A stretch of 64,000 bases of DNA from contig CP089459.1 in assembly GCA_026636295.1 (NCBI GenBank), forward strand, positions 434,001-498,000. The letters run 5' to 3'. Below, piece by piece: positions 1 to 10,024 of the stretch; positions within the stretch are counted from its first letter, which is position 1; each line of letters opens with the position of its first letter. The notes under the pieces are model-generated. The model did not search any database, was not told the DNA's origin, and saw only the letters and a program-made list of their open reading frames with translations. The stretch is from Medakamo hakoo. Lineage: Eukaryota > Chlorophyta > Trebouxiophyceae > Coccomyxaceae. Made by a program: the position numbers and the translations under genes.

Positions 1-1
1 C

Positions 2-535
2 ACCAACTCCTCTTTCCTGGGCGTGGAGCTCGCCACGTCCGCCGCCGCCCTGCCCGCCTCCTGGAACTCGCGGACGGGCGCGTTCCTGCGCCACTACGTC
101 TACGAACGCCTGACCCGCGGGCGGCGGGGCGGGCTGCGCACCATGCTGGCCACGCAGGCCGTCGCGGGCGTGTGGCACGGCCTCTTCCCCGGCTACGCCA
201 TGTTCTTCCTGTCGTCCGCCTTCATGTTTGAGGCGGCCAAGGCCCTGTACCGGTACGAAAAGCACGCGTGGCCGCGCTGGGTGGCCCGCGCCCGCCTGTA
301 CCGCCTGGCCAAGTGGGCGTTCACGGCGGCGTGCCTCAACTACTCCGCCGCCGCGTTCCAGATCCTGGACGCGGCGCCGTCCTGGCGCGTGTGGCGGGGC
401 GTCCACTTCCTGCCGTCCTTCCTCATGCTGGCCATCGTGGTCGTGGCCAAAGTGGTGCCGCCCCGGGCGCACGGGCGGAGGAGCAGTGCAGTGGGCGGTG
501 GGGGTGGGGGTGGTCGGCAGAAGAAGGCGCAGTAA
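2..535 (+). CDS. MBOAT-family lysophospholipid acyltransferase, 3' end
   Basis: This is the C-terminal part of a membrane-bound O-acyltransferase; the frame is open from the window edge, so the 5' part lies outside. It shows the family's Asn region (PASWNSRTGAFLRHYVYERL) followed about 30 residues later by the Trp-His-Gly motif (GVWHGLFPGY), whose histidine is the invariant active-site residue. Three hydrophobic segments follow. By family the enzyme would re-acylate lysophospholipids in the endoplasmic reticulum (LPCAT/LPEAT-like, MBOAT1/2/5 group); which lysolipid it uses cannot be told. The last four residues are KKAQ, a dilysine KKxx retrieval signal that fits ER residence. A glycine run precedes this tail. 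No intron is needed in the visible part. Diacylglycerol acyltransferase-type MBOATs are less likely because the spacing matches the LPCAT group. Confidence 0.85.
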   Translation, partial: TNSSFLGVELATSAAALPASWNSRTGAFLRHYVYERLTRGRRGGLRTMLATQAVAGVWHGLFPGYAMFFLSSAFMFEAAKALYRYEKHAWPRWVARARLYRLAKWAFTAACLNYSAAAFQILDAAPSWRVWRGVHFLPSFLMLAIVVVAKVVPPRAHGRRSSAVGGGGGGGRQKKAQ

Positions 536-622
536 GGAAAAAAAACATGGAGCACGGTCGCAGGAAGGAAAGAGCGTGGGAGCGTGGGAGGCGTGGTGGG
601 GTCAGTCCCTTTTGCCGCGGCA

Positions 623-1958
623 ATGCGTCCTGTGCGCGCCGACGCCGACGCGGGCGCGCCTCCTCCCAGCCCGCCCGCCCCGCAGGATGATACCAGTGCC
701 TCGCCCTCCAGTCCACCGGGCCCGTGGGAGGCCGTGACGCCGGACGGCGGCGTGGAGAAGCGGGTGCTGGTGGCCGGGCGCGGACCCCGCCCGCCCCTCC
801 ACGCGCGGTGCCTGGGTGAGCTTGGATGGAGAGGGGGTGCCCGCGCGAACAGGCAAACCCCCCTGAAACGCGGCCTGCCCCGCCGAGTGGAGCACGCTGG
901 ATCATCCAGGCGTGAGAGGGGGGGGGGGGGGAGGAGGGAGCGCGGGCGCCCGGCGGCCGACGGCCCTGCCTCACCCCGTCAGTTTCACACACACCCCACC
1001 AGTCCACTACGACGGCTTCCTGGACGCGGGCGGCACGACCTTCATCTCCTCCCGGGCCGAGTCGGCGAGCGGATCCCCGGCCGTCATCGTGGCGGGCCGC
1101 ACCGCCGCCCTGCGCGAGACCGGGCTCGCCCTGGCCGTGGGCGCAATGGCGGTCGGCGAGACGGCGGACGTGCGCGTCGCGCCTGCATACGGCTACGGCC
1201 CCGCCGGCTCTTTTTCCTTCCCCGCCGTCCCGCCGCATGCCACGCTGCGGTACGAAGTCCAGCTCCTCGCGTTCGAACCGCCGGACGAAGGCAAGGACGT
1301 GGGCGCCATGCTGTTTGAGGAGCGGGTCGAAGCGGCGGCCCGGCGGCGGGCGGCCGGGAATGACGCGCTGGCCGCGGGCGACCCGACCTCCGCCCTGGCG
1401 TCCTACCGCGTGGCCCTCTCCTACCTGGACGAGGACTTGTTGATCCAGCTGGAAGGCCGCCACGCCGAGGTCGCGGAAGCCGAAGTCCGGGCGGCCCGGC
1501 TGAACGCGGCGGCGGCGTGCCTGGCCGCGGGCGACGCGCGCGGCGCTGTGGCCGAGTGCGACGCCGTGCTCGTGGCGGGCGGGGCGTCCATCCCGCCGCC
1601 CCAGCGCGCCAAAGCCCACTACCGCCGAGGCTTGGCCCGGCGCCGCCTGGGCGCGCCCGGGGACGCGGTCGCGGACTTCAAGGCTGCGGCGGCCGCGGCC
1701 CCGGGCGACGTCGCCATCCGGCGCGAGCTGGCCGCCGCGCTGGGCGAGGCGCGCGCGCAAGCCGACGCGGGCGCGGCGCTGTTCAAGGCGGCGCTGCAAC
1801 GACAGGCAAAGCGGGCAGAGGGGACGAGTGAGGACGCGGCGACGGCAGCAGTAGAACAGCAGGCGGGCGGGCGGTGGCGCTGGGCGGCGACCGTGCCGGC
1901 TGTCGTGGTCGCGGCCGTGCTTGCGGCCGTGCTCGCGGCCGTGGTGGGTCGGCTGTGA
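623..1958 (+). CDS. Tail-anchored FKBP-type prolyl isomerase with TPR domain (FKBP42/FKBP38-like)
   Basis: Two exons, 623-815 and 1003-1958 (intron 816-1002, GTGAGC...CCAG), give about 382 residues. The order is an FKBP domain (about residues 35-145), a TPR block with helical repeats (about 160-320) and a C-terminal Ala/Val transmembrane helix ending three residues before the stop. This is the architecture of plant FKBP42/TWISTED DWARF1 and animal FKBP38, which are tail-anchored co-chaperones that bind Hsp90 through the TPR. The splice joins CL to VHYDG, restoring the first FKBP strand. The isomerase site is altered: the Phe-Asp pair after the first loop reads Phe-Ile, and the tryptophan at the base of the pocket is absent, while the late PPHATL motif is kept. 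Activity may be weak and the scaffold role dominant. ATG 623 is the first methionine in frame. Confidence 0.85.
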
Positions 1959-2025
1959 ATGTGCCTTGCGTGGAAAAAAAAAAAAGTGCTAGTTTTCGTC
2001 TACACGCCGCCCCATCCCTCTCTCT

Positions 2026-2265
2026 TCACCGCTTCTTCTTCTCAGCGGACGGCGGGTACCGCTCCCGCATGGAGGCGGCCTTGGCCGCGTACCGCGTCGC
2101 GGACGCGGGCTTGCGCGCCGGCTCCGTCTGGGAGCGGCTGAGAGCATTGGCCGCCCGCTCCGTCAGGCTGGCCGCGCCTTCGACGGCGCGGCCGGTCGCG
2201 CGGGAGGCTGTGGGTGCTGCGACCGCACAACAGGCGCAACAGGCGAAGCAGGGCAGGCAGCACAT
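2026..2265 (-). CDS. Possible small basic protein with Cys-rich N-terminus
   Basis: An open frame of 79 residues lies between the ends of the FKBP gene and the ABC1 kinase gene. It begins with six cysteines in the first 13 residues (MCCLPCFACCACC) and ends in a basic tail (SAEKKKR). Its third codon positions are almost all G or C, as in real genes here. The opposite strand is also open over the same stretch and is preceded by a good splice-acceptor-like tract ending at 2044, so the segment could instead be a plus-strand exon. I cannot tell which, if either, is real, and I recognise no family. A Cys-rich start could be lipid-modified, but that is speculation. Confidence 0.25.
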   Translation of the reverse strand: MCCLPCFACCACCAVAAPTASRATGRAVEGAASLTERAANALSRSQTEPARKPASATRYAAKAASMRERYPPSAEKKKR

Positions 2266-2357
2266 GGGACGCGGGTGCCGGGAAGGCGGAGGAAAGGAAA
2301 AGATGGGACTGACACCCCTCACGCTCTTTCACCTGCTGCTACAGACTACACAACGGT

Positions 2358-4919
2358 TCACACACACAGCCGCCCGCCCATGCGGCCCGTCAGGGCATAG
2401 GTGAACAGGGACGGCGCGGCCGCGTCCATGACAGCCGCCTCCCCCAACGCCGTCCCGAACGCCGCCAGGACGCAGACGCCGACCAGGAGGGACGCGTAGC
2501 GCGAGTCGATGGAGACGGCGTGGGTCCGGGCGGCGGCGAGGACGCCCTTCAGGACAGCATCCAAATCCACGCCGTGCGGCGCCCGGATGTCAGCGGCCCG
2601 GGCAAAGAGGGCGGACATGGACCGGCGGAAAGCCGCCGGGTCCGGGCAGGTTTGGCGGGCGCTCATCCCCAGGACGTGGCGGGCGGCCGCGTCGCCGTCC
2701 CCCTTTCCCACGGCCGCCAGCAGGGACACGAGCGTGCGGCGGACGGGCGGGGTCAGTTCTTCGGCCAGGCCCAAGTCGAGCAGCACGATCTGCAAACGAG
2801 GGACGGGCTCTCCCGGCGCGCACGCGCCGGCGCCGGCCACACCTCCGCCAGCGCCGTTCGACGGACGCGCCTCACGCACGACGATGTTGCCTGGGTGCAG
2901 GTCGACGTGCATGAAGCCGTCGGCCAGCATGCCCAGGTACGCGGCGACGCCCAGGCCCACGATCTGGGGGTTCCACCGCGTGTCGACGGGCGGGGAGGCA
3001 GGCTTGGCGCCCGCCATGAACGCCGCGACGGTCGTCCCGCCCTCGAAACTCTCTGCCAGGACGTCGGGCGTCGGGTCCAGGCCCGGCAGTGGTTGGGGCG
3101 CCGCCACGACGTCGCCCCGCCGCCCCAAATCGCGCGCAAAGCGGACCAGGTGCGCGGCTTCCACGCGCAAGTCCGCCTGGGCCGTCATGGTCGCCGTGAA
3201 CTGTGCCAGCGATGCGGACAGGGGCAGGCCCTTCAACCCGGGCGCGTGCGCTTCGGCCCAGGCGGCGACCGGTTTCAGGAGCGCAAAGTCGGCGGCCAGC
3301 CGGTCGGACACGCCCGGGTGGCGGACTTTGAGGGCGACGGGCAGCAGGGAGACGGACCCGTCGGCCGCCCGCCGCTTCAGCAGCGCGCGGTGGACCTGGG
3401 CGACGGAGCCAGAGGCCAACGGTGCTCTGTCGACGGCCGCAAACGTGGCATCCACGCCAGCCGGCCCACCAAACGCGGCTTCCAAAGCAGCGCGCGTGGC
3501 AGGCCAGCCGTGGGCCGGCGCCGCGTCGTGCAGGCCGCCCAGGTGGGCACCCAGCCCCGGCGGGAACAGGTCCCCGCGCACGGCCGCCCACTGCCCCCAC
3601 TTGATGAAGGCGGGGCCGGCGGCCCGGATGCCGGACAGGAGCAGGGCCCAGGCGGCGTCCGCCGGGGCGGCGGACCAGGCGGGCGGCAGGGCGGCCGCGC
3701 CCGCGGCCGCAGACAGCAGCAGGAGGCCCGGCGCGAGGAGGGCAAACGGCGCAAAGATGAGCAGCAGGGTCAGTGCGCGGGCGCCGAGCGTCACTGGGTC
3801 CAGCGCGGGAGGACCGCCGTCGCCCCCACACGCGTCGTGGTCGGCCCGGCCGTACAAGGCCAGGCCGGGCGGCGGCTTGGAGATGAAGGCGTCGAGCGAC
3901 GAGGACGGGGAGGAGGAGGACGAGGAGGCGAGGGACGCGGTCTCATCGTCGTCCGTCGTCGCGGCCGCGGCAGCTGCGTCCTCGTCCTGCCACGACGACG
4001 CAGCGGGCGCGGGCGGCGGGGCGGGCGGGTCCGCCCCCGCCTTGGCCGGCGGGCGCCGTGCATACCGCCGCCCGCCCGGCAGCGGGAAGGACAGCCACAG
4101 GCGGCCGCCACCCCCGCCGCTGACGCCGCCGCCGCTCCCTTCCCACGCGGCCGCCAGTCCGCCGAGCGGCGGCGTCTCGGGCATGTCGCCCAAGTGCGGC
4201 GCGACGCGCAGGGCGGCCCACCGGTGCCGGGCGCGCCACGCGGCTTCGACGCGCCCACCGCCGCGCGGGCCGAGCCTGCCCAGGGCGACCGCCCGGGCGG
4301 TGGATGAGTAGCCGGCCGCAACGGGGATGGCCGCGCCGACGGCGCGCAGCAGCGCCGCCGAGGGTGGGTGGGCCACCGCGAGGAGCGCGCCCGCGGCGGC
4401 GAGGGCGAACGCGGGCGGCGCGACGCGGTCGACCGCGTCCCACGCCGCCTCGAGGGCGGGGAGCGCGGCCGCCGCCCGCGCCCTCACCGCCGCCCGGGCG
4501 TGGCGGGGCAGGGCTGCCCGGACCGCGCCCACGCCCGCCAGCGCGCGGAGCGCGGTCGGCCCGCCCGCGCCGTCGGCCGCCAGGCGGAGGACGACCAGCC
4601 CTGCGGCCGTCGACGCAAACGCTGCTCCGGGCGACAGCGGGCGCGGCGGCGGCGACAGCTCCGCGTCCGCGCCGACGCGCACGTCCACCAGCCGCACGAC
4701 CACATCGGGCGCGCCCCTGCGCCCGGTGCCGGTCAGGCACGCGCGGAGGGGCAGCGAGACGGAGGGCGACGACCGGAGGTGAGAGGGGGTCGAACACCGG
4801 AGAGGGCGCCAGTGTGCTGCCACCTCAGCCGTCCGCCGGCTGCCTTTGAGGCCGGTCAGTGGGGCCGACAGCGTGCTGGCAGCCGTGCCGGAGGCCCGGC
4901 GGGCGTCGGCGGTCTCCAT
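2358..4919 (-). CDS. ABC1 atypical kinase, ADCK2-like
   Basis: An intronless frame of 853 residues. The ABC1/ADCK/UbiB kinase-like core occupies the second half: the hallmark KxGQ motif (FIKWGQWAAVRGDLFP, near residue 440), the Ala-rich loop (LASGSVAQVHRA) that replaces the glycine loop, the VALKVRHPG lysine strand (near 530), the catalytic loop MHVDLHPGNI (near 670) and DLG in place of DFG (LLDLGLAEEL, near 714). KWGQWA points to the ADCK2 subfamily. Relatives act in mitochondria or plastids in quinone and lipid metabolism, and some have ATPase rather than kinase activity. A strongly hydrophobic double segment lies just before KxGQ. The first 400 residues are poorly conserved and rich in Ala/Gly/Ser. 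The frame stays open upstream to 5354, but Met 4919 is the best start; a short intron near 4710-4830 cannot be excluded. Confidence 0.85.
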   Translation of the reverse strand: METADARRASGTAASTLSAPLTGLKGSRRTAEVAAHWRPLRCSTPSHLRSSPSVSLPLRACLTGTGRRGAPDVVVRLVDVRVGADAELSPPPRPLSPGAAFASTAAGLVVLRLAADGAGGPTALRALAGVGAVRAALPRHARAAVRARAAAALPALEAAWDAVDRVAPPAFALAAAGALLAVAHPPSAALLRAVGAAIPVAAGYSSTARAVALGRLGPRGGGRVEAAWRARHRWAALRVAPHLGDMPETPPLGGLAAAWEGSGGGVSGGGGGRLWLSFPLPGGRRYARRPPAKAGADPPAPPPAPAASSWQDEDAAAAAATTDDDETASLASSSSSSPSSSLDAFISKPPPGLALYGRADHDACGGDGGPPALDPVTLGARALTLLLIFAPFALLAPGLLLLSAAAGAAALPPAWSAAPADAAWALLLSGIRAAGPAFIKWGQWAAVRGDLFPPGLGAHLGGLHDAAPAHGWPATRAALEAAFGGPAGVDATFAAVDRAPLASGSVAQVHRALLKRRAADGSVSLLPVALKVRHPGVSDRLAADFALLKPVAAWAEAHAPGLKGLPLSASLAQFTATMTAQADLRVEAAHLVRFARDLGRRGDVVAAPQPLPGLDPTPDVLAESFEGGTTVAAFMAGAKPASPPVDTRWNPQIVGLGVAAYLGMLADGFMHVDLHPGNIVVREARPSNGAGGGVAGAGACAPGEPVPRLQIVLLDLGLAEELTPPVRRTLVSLLAAVGKGDGDAAARHVLGMSARQTCPDPAAFRRSMSALFARAADIRAPHGVDLDAVLKGVLAAARTHAVSIDSRYASLLVGVCVLAAFGTALGEAAVMDAAAPSLFTYALTGRMGGRLCV

Positions 4920-5498
4920 GACCGGCCTGTGATTGAGGAGCGGGCGCCGGGCGTGGAGTGAGTGGGCGCAGCAAGGTCGCTGAGGGGTGGTGCCAGTTTC
5001 GACGCCGCGCGCTGATGCGTCCGCCGGCGGGCAGGGCGGGCGTGCTGTCAGACTTCCGGCGCTTGCATCAAAGGCAGCTGTACCCGTGCGCTCCTGTCCG
5101 GGGTCGAGGGAGGGACCGCGGGCCCGGTTCCGTCGTGTGGGAACGCCCGTCGCGTGGACAGGCTGCGAAGCGTCTCCCTCGGCTAGGCCCTCCACACATG
5201 TGCCGCGCGCGCTCTCCCCACGCACCGTGAAACGCACGCCCAGGCCGGCGCGCCCCGGGCCCGGCTTTGTGTGGACAGGCCGGACCTTGAGGGTACGGCC
5301 GTGAGGCCTGGCAGGAGAGCGGGGGAGCGTGGGTGGACCCCCGTTTCCGTTCACGGGAGAGGAAAACGAAAGAGTGGGAGGGTCTCACGCCGGGCCGAGC
5401 CGCGCCGAGCCCTCCCGTGCACCCCAGAGCTCTTTCTCCCCTCCCCCTTTCTGTGTGCCCGCCTGTTGGTTTTTTTCAACACCCAAACAACTCACGCC
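4920..5498. promoter_or_regulatory. Divergent intergenic region, ABC1 kinase / glycine decarboxylase
   Basis: The two start codons face away from each other across 579 bp, so both promoters should lie here. The part nearest glycine decarboxylase is more T-rich (a T7 run followed by CAACACCCAAACAACTCACGCC before the ATG), as expected of a 5' leader in this genome. No TATA box or other defined element is recognised. Confidence 0.5.
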
Positions 5499-8400
5499 AT
5501 GGGCCGCGGGTCGTCTCGGGCGGCTGCGCTCCTCCTACGCCAGGGCCTAGGCGGCCTGGGCCAGGTCGGCGGCGCGGGCGCCGGCCGGACGGCCGCTCGC
5601 GGCGCGGCCACGCTCGCCGCGCGCGCCACACTTGCAGGTGAGGGGCGCGCACATGGGAACGCCCGACGCCGGGCGGTGGACCCCACGCCTCCCTTCTCCG
5701 CCCTTACCAAACCTGGCTCAACGCCCCGGCTTGCATATGGGCCGGGAGGAAGAGGTTTCACTCTCTTCTGATCCACCCGCCGAGACGGGCCGCCTGCGTG
5801 CTGTTGGAGCGTTCGCAAAACACGCACGCTCGACTCTCTTTGCTCACGTCCCGCGCCCGCCCTCCACGCCCACACACTCCCAGGCCTGCCCGCCTCCTCG
5901 GCGTCCGTGCTGCGCCCAGCCCTGGGCGGCGCCCGGTCCATTGCGGTGGAAGCGCTGCAGCCGTCGGACAAGTGCGTTTTTTTTCGCGGGCGCGCGTTGG
6001 AGGGTGCCTCAATCCCTCGCCCGCCCGACCCGCTCGCGTGGCCTGGGCGGGCTGCCTGGAGGGAACGCGCCGCCCGCCCCGCCCCCCCCCCCCCCCCTCA
6101 TGCCCTTCCCCTCTGTCCCCGATACCCCCGCCCCCCGCCCCACAGGTTCGAGCCCCGCCATAATTCGGCCACGCCCGCCGAAATCGACGAAATGGTGGCG
6201 GCCACGGGCTTCCCGTCCCTGGACGCGCTGATCGACGCGACCGTCCCGGCGTCCATCCGCCGCACCGACGGCATGGAGCTGGGCGAGTTCACGGACGGCA
6301 TGACGGAGGCGGCCTTCCTGGACAAGTTCAAGTGAGTTTTGGTTGGTATGTGGGAGTGGGGAGTGGGCGGCGGCGGCGGGAGCGAGCCGAAAGGAGAGGA
6401 TAGGAGGTTGGAGAGGGCGAGCCGGCGTGCCTCCCACCTGTGAACCCTCTCACCCTCTCCACCCCCACCCACCCCCCCTCCATCCATCCATCCAGAGCCA
6501 TGGCCTCTAAAAACAAGGTCCTCAAATCCTTCATCGGCCAGGGCTACTACGGCACCCACCTGCCCCAAGTCATCCAGCGCAACCTGCTGGAAAACCCGGG
6601 CTGGTACACGCAGTACACGCCGTACCAGGCCGAGATCGCGCAGGGGCGGTGCGTTGTTTTTTGGTTTTGGGTCCCTTTCTGTTTCCCTCCCCGTCTTGGC
6701 GCGGGGCCGCCACACCCTCAAAACAACACCACCCCGTGCGGGGGAGAGCCCTGCGCTCCTGCGAGCAGGACGAGACAAGCAAAAGCCTCACGCTCCATGC
6801 CCACACAAAACACAACACAGCCTCGAATCCCTGCTCAACTTCCAGACGGTCGTGACCGACCTGACGGGCATGCAAATTTCCAACGCGTCGCTGCTGGACG
6901 AAGCCACGGCCGCCGCGGAGGCCATGACCATGTGCTCGGGGCTGGCCCGCGGCAAGAAGCCCGTCTTCCTGGTGTCGGACAAGTGCCACCCCCAGACGAT
7001 CGCGGTCTGCCGCACGCGCGCCGAAGGCCTGGGCCTGGAGGTCCAGGTCGGCGACGAGCGCACGTTCGCGGCCACGGCCGCGACCCGCAAGGACGTGTGC
7101 GGCGTCCTGCTCCAGTACCCCGCCACGGACGGCACGGTGGCCGACTACCGGGCCCTGGTGGGCGACGTCCACGCCGCCAAGGCCAAGGTCGTCGTCGCGA
7201 CGGACTTGCTGGCCCTGACCCGCCTCGCGCCCCCCGGCGAGTGGGGCGCGGACATCGTCATCGGCTCCGCCCAGCGCTTTGGCGTGCCCATGGGCTACGG
7301 CGGCCCGCACGCCGCCTTCCTGGCGTGCGCGGAAGAGCACAAGCGCCTGATGCCCGGGCGGATCATCGGCGTGTCCCGCGACGCGGCGGGCGCGCCCGCC
7401 CTGCGGATGGCCATGCAAACGCGCGAGCAGCACATCCGCCGCGACAAGGCGACCTCCAACATTTGCACGGCGCAAGCCCTGCTGGCCAACATCGCGGCCA
7501 TGTACGCGGTGTACCACGGCCCCGCCGGCCTGACGGCCATCGCGGACCGGGTGCACGGCCTGGCGTCCGTGTTGGCGGCGGGCGCGGCGCGCGCGGGGCT
7601 GGGCGTGCCGGACGGCCCGTTCTTCGACACCGTCAAGGTCAACGTCGGCGACGCCGCCGCCGCCGCGGCGCGCGCCGTGGACGCGGGCATGAACATCCGT
7701 GTCCTGGACCCGTCGACGGTCGCGATCGCGTTCGACGAAACGTCGACGCTGGCGGACGTGGACGCGTTGCTCAAGGTCCTGGCGCCGGGGAAGGCCGTCC
7801 CGCCGGCCGCCGACCTGGCGCCGTCGGTCACGCCCGCCATCGCGGCCAAGGCCGGGTCCCTGGCCCGGTCCTCGCCCTTCATGCAGCACCAGGTCTTCAA
7901 CAGCTACCACTCCGAGCACGAGATGCTGCGCTACCTGAAACGCCTGGAAAACAAGGACCTGTCGCTGTGCCACTCCATGATCCCGCTCGGCTCGTGCACC
8001 ATGAAACTCAACGCGACGTCGGAGATGGTGCCCATCACCTGGCCCGAGCTGGCCAACCTGCACCCGTACGTCCCCGCCGACCAGGCGCAGGGCTACGCCG
8101 AAATGTTTGAGGACCTGTCGGCCCAGCTGGCGTCCATCACCGGCTTCGACGCCGTCTCCCTCCAGCCCAACTCGGGCGCGTCGGGCGAGTACGCCGGCCT
8201 CATGGCCATCCGCGCCTACCACGCGTCCCGCGGCGAGTCCCACCGCAACGTGTGCATCATCCCCGTCTCCGCGCACGGCACCAACCCGGCGTCCGCCGTC
8301 ATGGCGGGCATGGAAGTCCGGGTCGTGCCCGTGGACGCGGCGGGCAACATCGACGTCGCCGCGCTCAAGGCGACGGCCGAGAAGTATTCCGACCGCCTCG

Positions 8401-9410
8401 CCGCCCTGATGATCACCTACCCCTCCACGCACGGCGTGTACGAGGAGGGCGTCGACGACATCTGCGCGACCATCCACGCCCACGGCGGCCAGGTGTACAT
8501 GGACGGCGCCAACATGAACGCGCAGGTCGGGCTGACGTCCCCCGGCCACATCGGCGCGGACGTGTGCCACCTCAACCTGCACAAGACGTTCTGCATCCCG
8601 CACGGCGGCGGCGGGCCGGGCATGGGCCCCATCGGCGTCAAAGCCCACCTGAAGCCGTTCCTGCCCACGCACCCGGTCGTGCCGACGGGCGGCCTGCCCA
8701 ACTTCCAGGGCGACAAGGACGCGTTTGGGACGATGGCGGCCGCGCCGTTTGGGTCGTCCCTCATCCTGCCCATCAGCTACGCGTACATCTCCATGATGGG
8801 CTCCAAGGCCCTGACGCAGGCCTCCAAGCTCGCCATGCTCAACGCCAACTACATGGCCAAGCGCCTGGAGTCGCACTTCCCCGTCCTGTTCCGCGGCCCC
8901 GCGGGGACGTGCGCGCACGAGTTCATCATCGACCTGCGCCCGCTGAAGGAGTCGGCCGACATCGAGGCGGAGGACGTGGCCAAGCGCCTCATCGACTACG
9001 GCTTCCACGCGCCCACCATGTCCTGGCCCGTGGCGGGGACGCTCATGATCGAGCCGACGGAGTCGGAGTCCAAGGCCGAGCTCGACCGGTTCTGCGAGGC
9101 GATGATCTCCATCCGCCGCGAGATCGCGGACATCGAGGCCGGGCGCGCGGACAAGCGCAACAACGTGCTGAAGCGCGCCCCGCACACGGCGGACGCGGTC
9201 CTGGCGTCTGGGTGGGACCGGCCGTACTCCCGGGAGGCGGCGGCCTTCCCCGCGCCGTGGGTCGCGAAGTCCAAGTTCTGGCCGACGACGAGCCGGGTGG
9301 ACAACGTGTTCGGCGACCGCCACCTGGTGGCGAAGCTGGGGTCGGAGGGGGATGGCATCGCGGTTCCAGCGGTTGGGGAGGCCGGTGGCGCGGAAGCGGT
9401 GGCGGCGTGA
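5499..9410 (+). CDS. GLDP: Glycine decarboxylase P-protein, mitochondrial
   Basis: Five exons: 5499-5637, 5884-5971, 6146-6331, 6496-6648 and 6821-9410, together 1051 residues, close to the usual 1000-1040. This pyridoxal-phosphate enzyme of the mitochondrial glycine cleavage complex decarboxylates glycine and passes the aminomethyl group to the H-protein lipoyl arm; in algae it is central to photorespiration. Residues 1 to about 60 form an Arg/Ala-rich mitochondrial presequence. Family landmarks run in order: [62 protein letters not shown] and the PLP site [16 protein letters not shown] with Lys777. All four introns interrupt the first 190 codons, and the remaining 863 codons form one exon. 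Every junction restores conserved sequence (for example [15 protein letters not shown] and AQGR/LESLL). The long antisense open frame over the last exon is a codon-bias shadow. Confidence 0.97.
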
Positions 9411-10024
9411 GGGGTGGGTGTGGTGTGGTGTGTGTGGGGGGTGGAGCGCAAAACAAGAGCGTGCGAGAGTGTGTGTGTGCGTGTGTTTCTTACGGGAGGG
9501 GAGGTTTTGACCAACAACGAGAGAGAGAGAGAAAAAGAGAAAGCAGACGTGTGTGTTTTTGGGAGGTGTGCATGAGAGAGAGTGAGAGAGCGTGTGTGGT
9601 GGGCGTGTTGATTTTTTTTTGCGCGAGAAGAGACGAAGACGAGGGAGAAAAATGGAGGGAGGGAGGGAGAGGCGGGTCGAGCAAGCTCGACCCGCCCCTC
9701 TACCTCTCTCCCGCCGCTCGACTGAGCACCACACACCTTTGACCCGTGCAGCTTGCTTTCCCGCCCAGCCCTCCCCAGCGCGCGTGGCCAGCACCCACGC
9801 CCGCGTCCGCGCACCACTGCCTTGTCCGAGCCTCAGAGCTTAGTTTGGCAGGGGTGCACCGCGTCCGGGCTCGCACCTGACGCGCAGCGGGCGCTCTCGC
9901 GGAACAGAGCAATTCTCGCGTCGGCGCCGCGCACGCTCGCTCCGCTCGCACACGCCCGGCGCGTGGCGAGCCACGCGCCACGCATTCCGGCCCACTTTAC
10001 TCTATATTTTTATTCCAGGCGCCC
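9411..10024. other. Intergenic: 3' region of GLDP and leader of next gene
   Basis: No gene is seen. The first 130 bases are GT-rich, followed by GA-rich simple sequence (about 9519-9545 and 9572-9600) and a purine-rich stretch to about 9670. A perfect inverted repeat lies at 9671-9696 (listed separately). The last 250 bases are GC-rich, turning AT-rich (TTTACTCTATATTTTTATTCCAG) just before the next start codon. That could be a core promoter/leader or the end of a leader intron. Confidence 0.5.
9671..9696. repeat. Perfect 12-bp inverted repeat with 2-nt loop
   Basis: The arms ggcgggtcgagc (9671-9682) and gctcgacccgcc (9685-9696) are exact reverse complements around AA. They can be extended by two further pairs across a small bulge. 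The repeat lies about 260 bases behind the glycine decarboxylase stop, in otherwise simple sequence. It could fold as a strong hairpin in RNA or act as a palindromic protein site. Confidence 0.8.

Noticed and set aside
1939-2404. Alternative last exon of the FKBP gene after the acceptor at 2044
   Set aside because: Splicing from the only plausible donor inside the tail anchor puts exon 3 in a poor frame, and the unspliced form already ends in a complete tail anchor.
2509-4311. Plus-strand open frame of 600 codons antisense to the ABC1 kinase
   Set aside because: The kinase motifs are all on the minus strand; the antisense product has no domain.
6570-9794. Minus-strand open frame of 1074 codons antisense to glycine decarboxylase
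   Set aside because: It mirrors the GC3-rich codons of the real gene, has no recognisable motif, is Arg/Gly/His-rich and has no conserved start. It is a composition shadow.
9411-10024. tRNA or small RNA gene in the intergenic region
   Set aside because: No A-box/B-box pair or cloverleaf pattern was found; the only structure is the short palindrome.
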